From contig CP053450.1 in NCBI GenBank assembly GCA_013285505.1, positions 1,534,796 to 1,598,795 of the forward strand: a stretch of DNA of 64,000 bases, given 5' to 3'. The notes beneath the pieces were generated by a model that was given only the letters and a program-made list of their open reading frames with translations, was not told where the DNA came from and ran no database searches. Position 1 is the first letter of the stretch. Each line of letters opens with the position of its first letter. The position numbers were made by a program, and so were the translations under genes. Of the stretch, positions 27,694 to 37,086 are shown in pieces. This stretch comes from Planctomycetota bacterium (GTDB lineage Bacteria > Planctomycetota > Phycisphaerae > Phycisphaerales > UBA1924).

Positions 27694-29112
27694 CTACCCG
27701 ATCCGCTCTCGTCCACCCATATACGTCCTCAACACCTCCGGCACCGTCACACTCCCGTCCTCGTTCTGGTACATCTCCAGAATCGGGATGAGAATCCGCG
27801 GGCTCGCCGCGACCGTGTTGTTCAGCGAGTGGCAATACACCGTCTGCCCCTTACCGCCCTCACCACCAGCCCGATACCGCATGTTCAGCCGCCGGCACTG
27901 ATAGTCATACAACCGGCTCGCCGAGTGCGTCTCGCCGTACGAGTCGCGGCTGGGCATCCAGCTCTCCACATCCACCATGTCCGCGTTCTTCGCGCCCAGG
28001 TCCCCCGTGCAGCACTGCAGCAAACGGTGGGGGAGTTCCAGGCTCTTCAGGAAGTCCTCGACGATGCCGATCATTTCGCGGTGCCACTTCCGGCTCTCCG
28101 CTTCGTCGGCACGGCAGATCACCACCTGCTCGACCTTGTCGAACTGATGAATCCGGTACAGCCCCGCCGTGTCCTTGCCCGCCGCCCCCGCCTCGCGCCG
28201 GAAGCACGTGCTTACCGTGCACAGCTTCAGCGGCAGCTCCGCCTCATCGAGAATCTCCCCCATGCGCATACCCATCAGCGAGACCTCGCCCGTCCCCGTC
28301 AGGAACAGGTCGCGGCTCGTGTCCGCGGCAACGGCGTCCGGGCCGTGGTCCTCATCCGGCGACTGTCGCGTCGTCTCGTCGATGTGGTACGCCTGCTCAC
28401 GCCCCCCGGGGAAGAACCCCGTCCCGACCATCGCCTCCTCGCGCACGAGCACCGGCACCGTCACCGGCACGAAGCCGCGATCGCCGATGAAGTCCATCGC
28501 GTACCGCAGCACCGCGTTGTGCAACCGCGCACCATCACCCACCAGCACATAGCTCCGCGACCCCGCCAGCTTCACACCACGCCCGAAGTCCGCCCAGCCG
28601 TGCCGCTCGATCAGGTCGAGATGGCTCAACGGCGCAAAGCCCTTGTTGGCCTCGAAGTCTTTCGCCGCGTCAAACCACGACGGGTTCCACGTGCTGATCT
28701 CGATGTTGTCATCGCTGGTCTTCCCGACCGGCACGTCAGCATCCGGCGGCAGCGGCACCTGCAGCAGGAGCGTGGACAGCTCCGGCTCGATCGCCGCCAT
28801 CTCGGACTCGATGCCCTGAATCTCTTCCTTGAGCACCGCCGGCCGCGCCTTCAGCTCCGCCAGCTCACCCTCCAGCCGCGACCGCTCTTCGGCCTCGGCC
28901 TTCTTGAGCTTGCCGCTCAACTGCCCGATCAGCGGACCGGTCTCTTTGGCCAGCCGCTTCTGCTCGGCCCGCAGACTCTCGACCTTCGCGCCCAGCTCGC
29001 GCTTGGCGCTGTCAAGCTCCAGCAGCCGGTCAATATCCACAGCCATCCGCTTCAGGCGTGCGCCCTCACGAAACCGCTCCGGATCCTCTCGCAATGCTCG
29101 CAGATCAATCAT
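27694..29112 (-). CDS. serS: Seryl-tRNA synthetase
   Basis: 472 residues from ATG 29112. The N-terminal coiled-coil arm (about residues 30-110; EQKRLAKETGPLIGQLSGKL) binds the long variable arm of tRNA-Ser. The class II catalytic core follows: motif 2 in CFRREAGAAGKDTAGLYRIH and motif 3 in LNMRYRAGGEGGKGQ. An insertion with DEDHGPDAVAADTSRD around residue 270 is not in the E. coli enzyme. Divergent from the FHA-PilB gene with only 54 bases between starts, so they share a promoter region. Confidence 0.94.
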   Translation of the reverse strand: MIDLRALREDPERFREGARLKRMAVDIDRLLELDSAKRELGAKVESLRAEQKRLAKETGPLIGQLSGKLKKAEAEERSRLEGELAELKARPAVLKEEIQGIESEMAAIEPELSTLLLQVPLPPDADVPVGKTSDDNIEISTWNPSWFDAAKDFEANKGFAPLSHLDLIERHGWADFGRGVKLAGSRSYVLVGDGARLHNAVLRYAMDFIGDRGFVPVTVPVLVREEAMVGTGFFPGGREQAYHIDETTRQSPDEDHGPDAVAADTSRDLFLTGTGEVSLMGMRMGEILDEAELPLKLCTVSTCFRREAGAAGKDTAGLYRIHQFDKVEQVVICRADEAESRKWHREMIGIVEDFLKSLELPHRLLQCCTGDLGAKNADMVDVESWMPSRDSYGETHSASRLYDYQCRRLNMRYRAGGEGGKGQTVYCHSLNNTVAASPRILIPILEMYQNEDGSVTVPEVLRTYMGGRERIG

Positions 29113-29166
29113 GGGACGCCAGTCTACGCACCGCCCGCACGACCGAGGTACCATGGCCGGGGCCAT

Positions 29167-30774
29167 ATGACAGCAACCAAACTCCGTCTCAGACAGGTCG
29201 ACGCCGACGCCCGTCCGCTCCCCCTCGGGGAGGACGCCATCTCCATAGGCCGCCACCCGGCCAACTCCATCCCCATCGCCGACGAAAAAGCCTCCCGCAA
29301 GCACTGCCTCATCGAGGCCGACCCCAACGGCGGGTTCCGCGTCCGCGACCTCGGCTCCCGCAACGGCACCCGCCTCAACGGGATCGGCATCGACCGCTCG
29401 CCCATCGCCCCGGGAGACATCATCCAGGTCGGTGACACCGAGTTCGTCATCGAGGAGTCCATCACCGCGGCGACCGCCTCCAGCAACGGCGACGGCTCCA
29501 CCCCCCCGTGGGTCGAAGACATGGAGAAAGTCTGCAAGGCACTCGAGCCCACCGACCTCCCGTTCCCCCCCATCAAGCTGCTCTCGGCAGACGGCCAGCC
29601 CTCCTCCGCCATCGGGACCGACGCCCACGGCCCCCGCGCCGTCCGCCTCGCCCTCCAGATCGCCTCCAAGGCCCGCGCCACCGACCTCCACATCGAGCCC
29701 CGCACCGAGGCCGTGCAGATCCGCATGCGCGTCGACGGCCAGATGGTCTGGATCGGCGACATCCCCAAGCCCGTCGGCGACCGCTTCATCGGCCTGGTCA
29801 AAAACGTCTGCCAGCTCCAGACCTCCGCCGCCGACGCCGTCCTCGACGGCCACTTCTCCGCTCGCTTCGACGACCGCCGCGTCGAATACCGCGCCAGCTT
29901 CACGCCCACCATGCAGGGCCCCAAGCTCGTCATCCGCGTCCTCGATTCACGCGACATCCCGACCTCCGTCACCGAGCTCGGCCTCGCCCCCTACATGGAA
30001 GAACGCATCCGCCGCGTCTGCACGCTCAGCCAGGGCATGCTCCTCGTCTGCGGCCCCACCGGCTCGGGCAAGACCACCACCCTCTACAACTGCCTCCGCG
30101 CCGTCGACCGCGAGAAGAAGAACGTCATCACCATCGAAGACCCCGTCGAGTACCACCTCGAGGGCTGCACCCAGATCCCCATCAACGAACAACGCGGCAA
30201 CACCTTCCACTCCCTCCTCCGCTCCTGCCTGCGGCAGGACCCCGACGTCATCCTCCTCGGCGAGGTCCGCGACGACGAGACCGCACGCACCGCCATGCAG
30301 GCCGCGATGACCGGCCACCTCGTCTTCTCCACCGTCCATGCCAAGGACACCATCTCCGCCGTCTTCCGCCTGCTCGACCTCAAGGTCGAGCCCTACCTCG
30401 TCGCCAACGCCCTCGACCTCATCCTCGCCCAGCGACTCGTCCGCACCCTCTGCAACCGCTGCCAGCGCGATGTCCCCGTCACACCCGGACAGGCCACCCG
30501 CATCGGCAAATACCTCGGCGGCAAGAGCAAGGTCTTCGCACCCGTCGGCTGCAAGGCCTGCCTCCGCACCGGCTACCGAGGCCGTCAGGCCCTCTTCGAA
30601 CTCCTCGAGTTCAATGACGACCTCCGCGACGTCATCCTCACCGACCAGTCCATCCAGGGCATGCGCAAGATCATCGACCAGGGCCTCTTCACCACCCTCC
30701 TCCAGTCCGGCTGGAAGCTCGCCGCCGAGGGCCACACCAGCCTCGAAGAAGTCGACGCCGTCTGCGGCGGCTGA
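29167..30774 (+). CDS. FHA-domain PilB/GspE-type ATPase
   Basis: 535 residues. Residues 5-98 are an FHA phosphopeptide-binding domain (ISIGRHPANSI, RDLGSRNGTRLNG). The rest is a secretion/pilus-assembly ATPase: ATDLHIEPR, Walker A GPTGSGKTTT at about 297-306, Asp box TIEDPVEY, Walker B DVILLGEVRD, His box VFSTVHAKD, and the zinc-type CNRC...CKAC cluster. It powers pilus or type II secretion from the cytoplasm; the FHA part replaces the usual N-terminal domain and suggests control by Ser/Thr phosphorylation. The prepilin at 861 may be a client. ATG 29167 is the only good start. Confidence 0.88.
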   Translation: MTATKLRLRQVDADARPLPLGEDAISIGRHPANSIPIADEKASRKHCLIEADPNGGFRVRDLGSRNGTRLNGIGIDRSPIAPGDIIQVGDTEFVIEESITAATASSNGDGSTPPWVEDMEKVCKALEPTDLPFPPIKLLSADGQPSSAIGTDAHGPRAVRLALQIASKARATDLHIEPRTEAVQIRMRVDGQMVWIGDIPKPVGDRFIGLVKNVCQLQTSAADAVLDGHFSARFDDRRVEYRASFTPTMQGPKLVIRVLDSRDIPTSVTELGLAPYMEERIRRVCTLSQGMLLVCGPTGSGKTTTLYNCLRAVDREKKNVITIEDPVEYHLEGCTQIPINEQRGNTFHSLLRSCLRQDPDVILLGEVRDDETARTAMQAAMTGHLVFSTVHAKDTISAVFRLLDLKVEPYLVANALDLILAQRLVRTLCNRCQRDVPVTPGQATRIGKYLGGKSKVFAPVGCKACLRTGYRGRQALFELLEFNDDLRDVILTDQSIQGMRKIIDQGLFTTLLQSGWKLAAEGHTSLEEVDAVCGG

Positions 30775-30972
30775 CCACACAGTCTCTCCCCGGCCGCCCG
30801 GCCCCATCGCGGCACTCCCGCCGGCACCCCAGCCCGGCGAGCTTCGATCGCACAAAGATTTCCCCCACAATTCCCACCAAACACCTACCCGGACGGCGAT
30901 CTCGCCAACACTCTCCCTAGTATCCCCTCTATCCCCCCAGCACCTCGATCCCCCCAGAAAGGGAGACCAGAC

Positions 30973-31488
30973 ATGAACACCAAGCTCCTCATCCCCCTCC
31001 TCGCCCTCGGCCTGCTGATCCCCGGCTGCTCCAAGGAGGACGCCGAGTCCACCGAAAACGCCGTCGGCGACGCCATCAAGGGTGCCGCCGAAGGTGCCGG
31101 TGACGCCGTCAAGGACGCCACCGAGGGTGTCAAGGACGCCGCCGAAGATGTCAAGGACGCCGCCGAGGACGCGTCCGAGGAAGTCAGCGGCCAGTTCCAG
31201 AAGCTCCGCGACGAGGCCGTCACCAAGGCCGAGGCCAGCCTCGCCTCAGCCGAAGAGCGCCTCGGCGAGCTCCGCACCAAGGTCGACTCCGCCGCCGCAC
31301 CCATCAAGGCCGCCGTCAGCCCCATGCTCGCCACCGCCGATGAGAATCTCAACAAGGTCAAGGCCGACCTCAACGAGCTCCGCACCGCCGGCGCCGAGGG
31401 CTGGTCCGCCATCAGCTCCCGCATCGGCGAGTCCCTCAAGGGCCTCAACAGCACCTTCGACAGCATCGCCTCCAAGCTCGGCGGCTGA
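30973..31488 (+). CDS. Small lipoprotein with LEA-like helical repeats
   Basis: 171 residues. Signal peptide with lipobox LIPGC, so it is lipid-anchored. Residues 30-70 repeat an 11-residue amphipathic unit (GDAVKDATEGVKDAAEDVKD), like late-embryogenesis-abundant or apolipoprotein helices, followed by a longer Ala/Leu/Lys/Glu helix region. Such proteins coat membranes or act as stress protectants in the periplasm. No enzyme motif. A strong hairpin follows the stop. Confidence 0.75.
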   Translation: MNTKLLIPLLALGLLIPGCSKEDAESTENAVGDAIKGAAEGAGDAVKDATEGVKDAAEDVKDAAEDASEEVSGQFQKLRDEAVTKAEASLASAEERLGELRTKVDSAAAPIKAAVSPMLATADENLNKVKADLNELRTAGAEGWSAISSRIGESLKGLNSTFDSIASKLGG

Positions 31489-31516
31489 GACGACAGGTCC
31501 ATCCCGTGCCGCAACG

Positions 31517-31546
31517 ACACCGGCTTCGCATCAGCGAAGCCGGTGT
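31517..31546. terminator. Hairpin between convergent genes, likely terminator
   Basis: Perfect 13-bp stem ACACCGGCTTCGC / GCGAAGCCGGTGT with loop ATCA, in the 80 bases between a plus-strand and a minus-strand gene. No long T run follows on either strand, so termination is inferred from position and stem. Confidence 0.6.
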
Positions 31547-31568
31547 CTCGTTAGTCTGGAGCAGGTTC

Positions 31569-32355
31569 CTAGCGAATCTCCCTCAGCCGCACATCCTGCA
31601 GCGCCGGAAACACACCACGCCACTCCCGCACCGCCGCGACGTCCACCTCCACGCTCAGCACCCCCGGCTCGTCCCCCAGCTCCCCGAGCACCTCACCCTT
31701 CGCGTCCACCGCAATCGTCCCGCCGCAATACGCCAGGTGCGGGTCATTCCCTGTCCGGTTCACCGCCAGCACGACGCCCTGGTTCTCGATCGCGCGCAAT
31801 CGCCAGCGCCCGCCAGTGCCCCGCCCTCGCCGCGGGCCAGCACGCCCCCAGCGCAAAGACCTCCGCCCCCCGCACCGCCCCGATCCGGAACAGCTCCGGG
31901 AACCGCAGGTCGTAGCAGATCGCCGGGCACACGACTGCGCGCGCATCGCCCGCCGTCCACTCCCAGGTCTCCACCCGCTCCCCGCCCGCAAACCGCTCCG
32001 GCTCGCGCCCGAAGCTGAACGGGTGCACCTTCGTGTACTCGCGCACCAGCGCCCCCTCCGGCGACAGCACACTCATCCGGTTGTCCGCTTTCGCGCAGTG
32101 GCAGTCGTGCACCGTCCGCCCGCCCTGCACCCAGCAACCCAGGTCCTCGGCGAGCCCCTGCAGAAACCGCAGCGTCACCCCGCCCTTGTCCGCCGTCACC
32201 TCCGTGTTCAGGCTGAACCCCGTCGCAAACATCTCCGGCAGCAAAACCAGATCACCAGCACCGATATCGGTCCCGTCCAGAAGCCGCCCCACACGCCGAA
32301 AGTTCTCTTCCGGTGCCTCCCAGGCCATATCCAGTTGCACAAGGTGAGCCCGCAT
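31569..32355 (-). CDS. Carbon-nitrogen hydrolase, omega-amidase-like (frameshifted)
   Basis: About 262 residues after correction, from ATG 32355 (MRAHLVQLDMAWEAPEENF). Nitrilase-superfamily catalytic triad: E in LLPEMFATGFS (about 46), K in EYTKVHPFSFG, C in VCPAICYDLRFPELFR. LPEMF.TGFS and the following layout resemble YafV-type omega-amidases, which hydrolyse alpha-ketoglutaramate. The frame breaks near 31795 in a GCGCGC stretch: HWRALAIAR must join AIENQGVVLAVNRTGNDP, which needs two bases added. Cytoplasmic enzyme. Confidence 0.78.
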
Positions 32356-32449
32356 TGCATACAAGCCTAGCGGCAGTGGGGCCCGCCGCCCGCTCGCGCC
32401 CTTCCCAAGCCCCGCCGGTACACTCCCCGTGCGGCCCCCGAGGCGGCTC

Positions 32450-33070
32450 ATGACACAACTCCTCCTCGCCAGCTCATCCCCCGACGCCGACGCCTCCTCG
32501 AAGAGGCCGGCCTCCCCCTTCGAAGCCTCGCACCCCGGCATCGACGACGGCGCCCCTCGCGCCCGGCGAGGTCTCCCCGAGCAGTGGGTCGCCTCCCTCG
32601 CCTTCCTCAAGGCCGCAGCCGGCATCGACGTCCTCCCCGCCTCCAGCCCCGACGAGCACTGGCTCATCCTCGGTGCCGACACCCTCGTCGTCCAGGACGG
32701 CCAGCTCATCGGCCAACCCCGCGACGCCGACCACGCCCGGCAGACCATCCTCACTCTCGCCGAGGCCTCCCACCAGGTCCACACCGGCGTCGCCGTCCTC
32801 GACCCGCGCAAGGGCCACCGCCACATCTTCGTTGACACCGCCGAGGTCACCGTCGGTCGCATCCCCGACACCGAGATCGACGCCTACCTCGACACCGGTC
32901 TCTGGAAGGGCAAGGCCGGCGCATACAACCTCTACGAACGCCTCGACGCCGGATGGCCCATCACCTTCACCGGCGACCCGACCACCATCGTCGGACTCCC
33001 CATGCAGCGGCTCACCGTCCTGCTCGCCCGGCTCGGCATCACCCCAGCCCAGACCACCGGCGCCCGCTGA
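32450..33070 (+). CDS. maf: Maf-like nucleoside triphosphate pyrophosphatase
   Basis: 206 residues from ATG 32450. Matches Maf: LLLASSSP at the start, LILGADTLVV, HQVHTGVAV, and GKAGAYNLYE with GDPTTIVGLPM near the end. Maf proteins cleave dTTP, UTP or modified nucleotides and influence septum formation. Residues 12-24 are scrambled: one C too few in the run at 32478-32482 and one too many at 32513-32517 turn the expected SPRRRRLLEEAGLPFEA into SPDADASSKRPASPFEA. The open frame hides two compensating shifts. Confidence 0.85.
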   Translation: MTQLLLASSSPDADASSKRPASPFEASHPGIDDGAPRARRGLPEQWVASLAFLKAAAGIDVLPASSPDEHWLILGADTLVVQDGQLIGQPRDADHARQTILTLAEASHQVHTGVAVLDPRKGHRHIFVDTAEVTVGRIPDTEIDAYLDTGLWKGKAGAYNLYERLDAGWPITFTGDPTTIVGLPMQRLTVLLARLGITPAQTTGAR

Positions 33071-33107
33071 CCGCCCCGCCCGATCCGAACGCCCGCCCAA
33101 ACCGACC

Positions 33108-33599
33108 ATGCCCAACCAAGGCGTACTGCCACCAATAGTCGTCCTCCCGCTCGCCATCCTCACGGTGCTGCTCATCGCTGCGCACCTCGCAGCACTCCAG
33201 GCCGACCGCGCCGTGCCGCTCAGCCGCAGACGCATCCGCACCGCCAACGGCGTCGTCATGCTCATCACCACCCTCACGCTCGCCTACGCGTTCGCCTACG
33301 CCTCCACCGCCGACCCGGCCCGCTTCGCCCTCGTCTGGGGCGCGGCGATCATGCTCCTGACCATCGTCCTCGCGCTCAGCTCCATCGACGTGCTCAACAA
33401 CCTCCGCCTCACCCGCCTCCAGCGCCGACGCGTCAAAAAGGCCGCCATCGACCTCCACTCCCAACTCGCCACTATCCTCAAGGGACACACCCCGACCGGC
33501 CCCCGCCTCGCCCGCTCGCCCGCCGATGACCAAACCACAGACGCCAACACCGATGAACGGTCCGGGCTCGACCAGTCCGACGACCCCGGCCGCGACTGA
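33108..33599 (+). CDS. Small membrane protein of unknown function
   Basis: 163 residues with three hydrophobic helices in the first 95 residues (PIVVLPLAILTVLLIAAHLA; VVMLITTLTLAYAFAY; ALVWGAAIMLLTIVLAL), then a basic, soluble tail (LQRRRVKKAAIDL) and an acidic end. Sits 37 bases after maf and overlaps the lpxK frame, so it belongs to the same operon. I do not recognise a family. Confidence 0.6.
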   Translation: MPNQGVLPPIVVLPLAILTVLLIAAHLAALQADRAVPLSRRRIRTANGVVMLITTLTLAYAFAYASTADPARFALVWGAAIMLLTIVLALSSIDVLNNLRLTRLQRRRVKKAAIDLHSQLATILKGHTPTGPRLARSPADDQTTDANTDERSGLDQSDDPGRD

Positions 33600-34621
33600 C
33601 CGGCCCCTCGTCCGCGGCCTTCTCGGCACGCTCCTCGCCCGCGTCTACGCCGCCGCCGCAACACACCGCAACCGACGCTTCGACAACGGACACCGCGTCG
33701 TCACGCTCGACCGCCCCGTCATCAGCGTCGGTAACCTCTCCCTCGGCGGCACCGGCAAGACCCCCATGGTCCAGCGCATCGTCGCCCACCTCCGCGACCA
33801 CGGGCACGACCCCGCCATCGCCATGCGCGGCTACGCCAGCAAACACGCCGGCCTCTCCGACGAAGCCGAACTCTACAAGTCCACCTTCGACGACCTCCCC
33901 ATCGTCGCCCAGCCCCGCCGCCTCGAGGGCCTCTTCCAGCTCTTCGCCACCGAACGCGGCCGGCGTGTCGACTGCGTCGTCCTCGACGACGGATTCCAGC
34001 ACCGCTTCATCGCCCGCCAGCTCAACCTGGTCCTCATCGACGCCGCCCACGACCCGTTCGCCGCCCGCGTTGTCCCCGCCGGCCGCCTCCGCGAACCGGC
34101 CGCCGGCCTCGCCCGCGCCACCCACGCCGCGGCTCACCCACGCCGAGTCCATCGCCACCGACCGCGCCCAATCCCTCGCAGCCCAGGTCGCCGCCGCCGC
34201 GGGCCTGACCGAGTGCGCCATCACCGCCCACGAATGGACCGGCCTCACCGTCCACACCGCCGACCACGACCGCCCCGAGCCCGTCTCATTCCTCGCCGGC
34301 AAGCGCGCCGTCGCCGCCTGCGCCATCGGCCGCCCCGACGCGTTCCTCGCCGCCTGCGCGCGCGCCGGCGCTCGCACCGCCGAATCGATCATCCTCCGCG
34401 ATCACGACCCGTTCAGCCAGGCCACCGTCGCCCGCATCCAGCACGCCGCAGCCGGCACCGACGCCATCGTCCTCACCGCCAAGGACTGGACCAAACTCGC
34501 CCCGCGCAACATCAACTGGCCCGTCCCGGTCTGCATCCCCACGCTCGACCTGCACTTCCGCACAGGCTGGGACCACCTCGCCGCCGACCTGCTCACCGTC
34601 GCCGCAACGCCCCCCGAGTGA
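33526..34621 (+). CDS. lpxK: Tetraacyldisaccharide 4'-kinase (frameshifted)
   Basis: About 365 residues after correction. Phosphorylates the 4' position of lipid A disaccharide at the inner face of the membrane. Walker A is ISVGNLSLGGTGKTPM, followed by AMRGYASKHAG and the DDGFQHRF motif; the C-terminal part has TAKDWTKLAPR. One base is extra near 34125, where RATHA must join LTHAESIATDRAQ. The ATG at 33526 overlaps the previous gene by 74 bases; ATG 33553 is an alternative. It implies a lipid A-type outer membrane. Confidence 0.85.
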
Positions 34622-34630
34622 CCCACCCCA

Positions 34631-34656
34631 TAGAGCCCCTCGCGCAAGCGAGGGGA
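34631..34656 (+). repeat. REP-like palindrome, family A
   Basis: TAGAG plus perfect stem CCCCTCGC / GCGAGGGG with loop GCAA, ten bases after the lpxK stop. First of a direct doublet. Confidence 0.75.
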
Positions 34657-34676
34657 CTTCTCATCATTCCTCTGCC

Positions 34677-34702
34677 TAGAGCCCCTCGCGCAAGCGAGGA
34701 AA
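34677..34702 (+). repeat. REP-like palindrome, family A, second of doublet
   Basis: TAGAG, CCCCTCGC, loop GCAA, GCGAGGAA: two mismatched end bases. Starts 46 bases after the first copy, same orientation, between lpxK and the convergent MFS gene. Confidence 0.7.
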
Positions 34703-34722
34703 CCCCCCGCCAAACGCCACCG

Positions 34723-36118
34723 CTACCCCATCCGCGAAGGCGGCGTCGTCTCCACCGGCCGCGCCCGCCGGTCGCTCGCCAGCTTCCGCTTCGCCAGCAC
34801 CGCAAACCCGAGCGCCCCGCCCACGCACAGGACAAAGCACATCCCGAACGCGATCGCGCTGGCGTGCTCCACCCGCGGCTGCAACACCTCGTACGCGCCC
34901 ACGCTCAAGAACGGCGCGATCAGCCCCCGCACCCCCGTCAGCGTCACGTGCACCCCCATGTACTCCGACGCCCGTGCCGCGGGGCGCAAAGTCCAGGTGC
35001 CCCAACGTCCACGCCAGCGCCCCGCCGCCAAAGGCCAGCCCCTGCACCACCGCCGACACCATCAACAGCCACGGCGTGTTGGTGTACACCGCGGTCGTGG
35101 TCACGCCGCACGAGATCACGAAGAACCAGCTGTGAATCTTCCGGAACTGGATCACGTGCACCCGGTCCAGCAGCCTCGCCCAGAACGGGATCGACAGCGG
35201 CATCATCGCCAGCGGGATCGAACTGGTGATCTTGATCCCGCCGAGATACTCCATGTCAAACTGCTCGCGCAGCAGCACCACCAGCAGCGGCGTCTGCATC
35301 AGGTTCCCCAGCCCCAGCAGGAACATGCACGCCATATACCCCGCGAACATCCGGTCACCCGCCAGCAGCCGCACCATCCCGATCGGGTTGAACGTCGGCG
35401 CCCCGCCCGCCTCGGTGCTCACCACCTCCTCGCGCATCAGCGACGCCCGGCCCCGCAGCCGCACCCGGCTCCACGACCACACACCCACCAGCGACAGCAC
35501 ACACCCGATCGGTAGCAGCAGCCTGAACCAGTCCGTGTCCTCGTCCATCGCCGCGCCCAGCCCCACACCCAGCGCCGCCATCGACAGCACCTGCACCGTC
35601 GCCGTCTTCCCCGTCACCCGCGCACGCACGTTCCGCGAATAGTTCTGCCGCCACACCGTCGATCGCAGCGTGATGTACCCCGCCCAGCAGAACCGGGCAA
35701 AGAGCACGCACGTGGTCAGGCCCCACATCCCCGCCGCCGACCGCGGCATGAAGCCGATCAACGCCACCATCAGGATCATCCCGATCTGCAGCCCGTTGAT
35801 GAACCGAATCTTGTCCTTCGCGTGGCTCAGCTTCACCCACACAAAGCTCACGATGTTGCTGAACGCCATCGACGCCGTGATCACCGCCACCACGAAGTTC
35901 AGCAGCGTGTCGCCGACCACACCCTCGTACGAGTTCTTCACCACCACACCGATGATCGCGCTGTCCACCACCGACAGCAGGAACGGCAGGAAGAACGACG
36001 CCACCAGCTCCCGCCGGTAGTTCGGCCTCGCCATCGCGGGCATCGCCGACGGCAGGAACGACCGCACCGGATACAGCACCCGGCTCAGCCACGTCTCGTC
36101 ATCGGCAACAGGTCGCAC
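34723..36118 (-). CDS. Major facilitator superfamily transporter (frameshifted)
   Basis: About 465 residues after correction, from GTG 36118. Around twelve membrane helices (SVVDSAIIGVVVKNS, MILMVALIGFMPRSAAG, LLVVLLREQFDMEYLGG and others) with the loop RQNYSRNVRARVTGKT. The frame breaks near 34980 next to a GGGG run, where ALAWTLGHLDFAPR must join AARASEYMGVHVTLTGVRG; the true end is ARPVETTPPSRMG at 34723. Similar in plan to the MFS gene at 2098. Substrate unknown. Confidence 0.78.
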
Positions 36119-36187
36119 GCCTCAAGCCTTGACGCCCCGGGTCCCCGAGGCAACCCCAAACCCCGCCCCGGCCATACGATCCCCGCA

Positions 36188-37045
36188 ATGGCAACCACCC
36201 CCACCCAAGGCGATACACCGGCCGCGCCCCGCGAATACGTCCTCGGCACCAATCCCGCCGAGCTCCAGCGGCTCGGCTTCCAGCACCGCCTCTGGTCCCG
36301 GGCGGCCCACCGACTCTGGACCCGCGCCGGCATCCGGCCCGGCCACCGCGTCCTCGACGTCGGCGCCGGCCCCGGCTTCGCCTCCCTCGATTTCGCCCAG
36401 ATCGTCGGCCCCGCGGGCCAGGTCCTCGGCATCGACGAGTCCGAACCCTACATCACCTTCGCCAACGACCAGGCCCGCGCCCGTCACCTCACCCACGCCA
36501 CCTTCGCCGTCGCCGACGCCGCCCAGCTCGACGCCCTCGAACAGGTCGAGCCCGGCACCTTCGATATCGCCTACTGCCGCTGGCTCCTCTGCTTCGTGCC
36601 CGATCCCGAAGCGGTCGTCGCCGCCATCGCCCGCGCCCTCAAGCCCGGCGGCAAGCTGCTCGTCCAGGACTACTTCCGCTACGACACCATGTGCGTCGCT
36701 CCACGCTCCGACGCCTTCGAAACCGTCATCGCCGCCATCGCCAAGAGCTGGCGCGACCACGGCGGCAACCCCGACATCATGGGCACGCTCCCGACCATCG
36801 CCGTCAACCGCGGCCTCCACATCGAACACATCGACCGCATCGACCCCGGCCCCGCCCGACCCGGCACCACCATGTGGCACTGGCCCGACACCTTCTGGGG
36901 TGTCTTCCTCCCGCGCCTCGCCGAATTCGGCTACATCACCCCCGAACAGCACGCAGCGTTCCTCGCCGAGTGGGAGACGCTCTCGGCAAACCCCGCCGCC
37001 TACATGCACCTCCCGCCGATGTACGAGCTCATCGCGACCCGCTAG
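36188..37045 (+). CDS. SAM-dependent class I methyltransferase
   Basis: 285 residues from ATG 36188. The SAM-binding loop is VLDVGAGPGFASLDFA (about residues 57-72), with the acidic end of strand 2 at GIDESEPYI and strand 4 at FDIAYCRWLLCFVPDP, then KPGGKLLVQDYF. The C-terminal third (WHWPDTFWGVFLPRL) forms the substrate cap. Family members act on small molecules such as quinones or sterol-like lipids; nothing here decides which. Divergent from the MFS gene with 69 bases between. Confidence 0.82.
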   Translation: MATTPTQGDTPAAPREYVLGTNPAELQRLGFQHRLWSRAAHRLWTRAGIRPGHRVLDVGAGPGFASLDFAQIVGPAGQVLGIDESEPYITFANDQARARHLTHATFAVADAAQLDALEQVEPGTFDIAYCRWLLCFVPDPEAVVAAIARALKPGGKLLVQDYFRYDTMCVAPRSDAFETVIAAIAKSWRDHGGNPDIMGTLPTIAVNRGLHIEHIDRIDPGPARPGTTMWHWPDTFWGVFLPRLAEFGYITPEQHAAFLAEWETLSANPAAYMHLPPMYELIATR

Positions 37046-37086
37046 CACCCGCACGGCCGGACACCACCCGCCCCTACACTGCCGGC

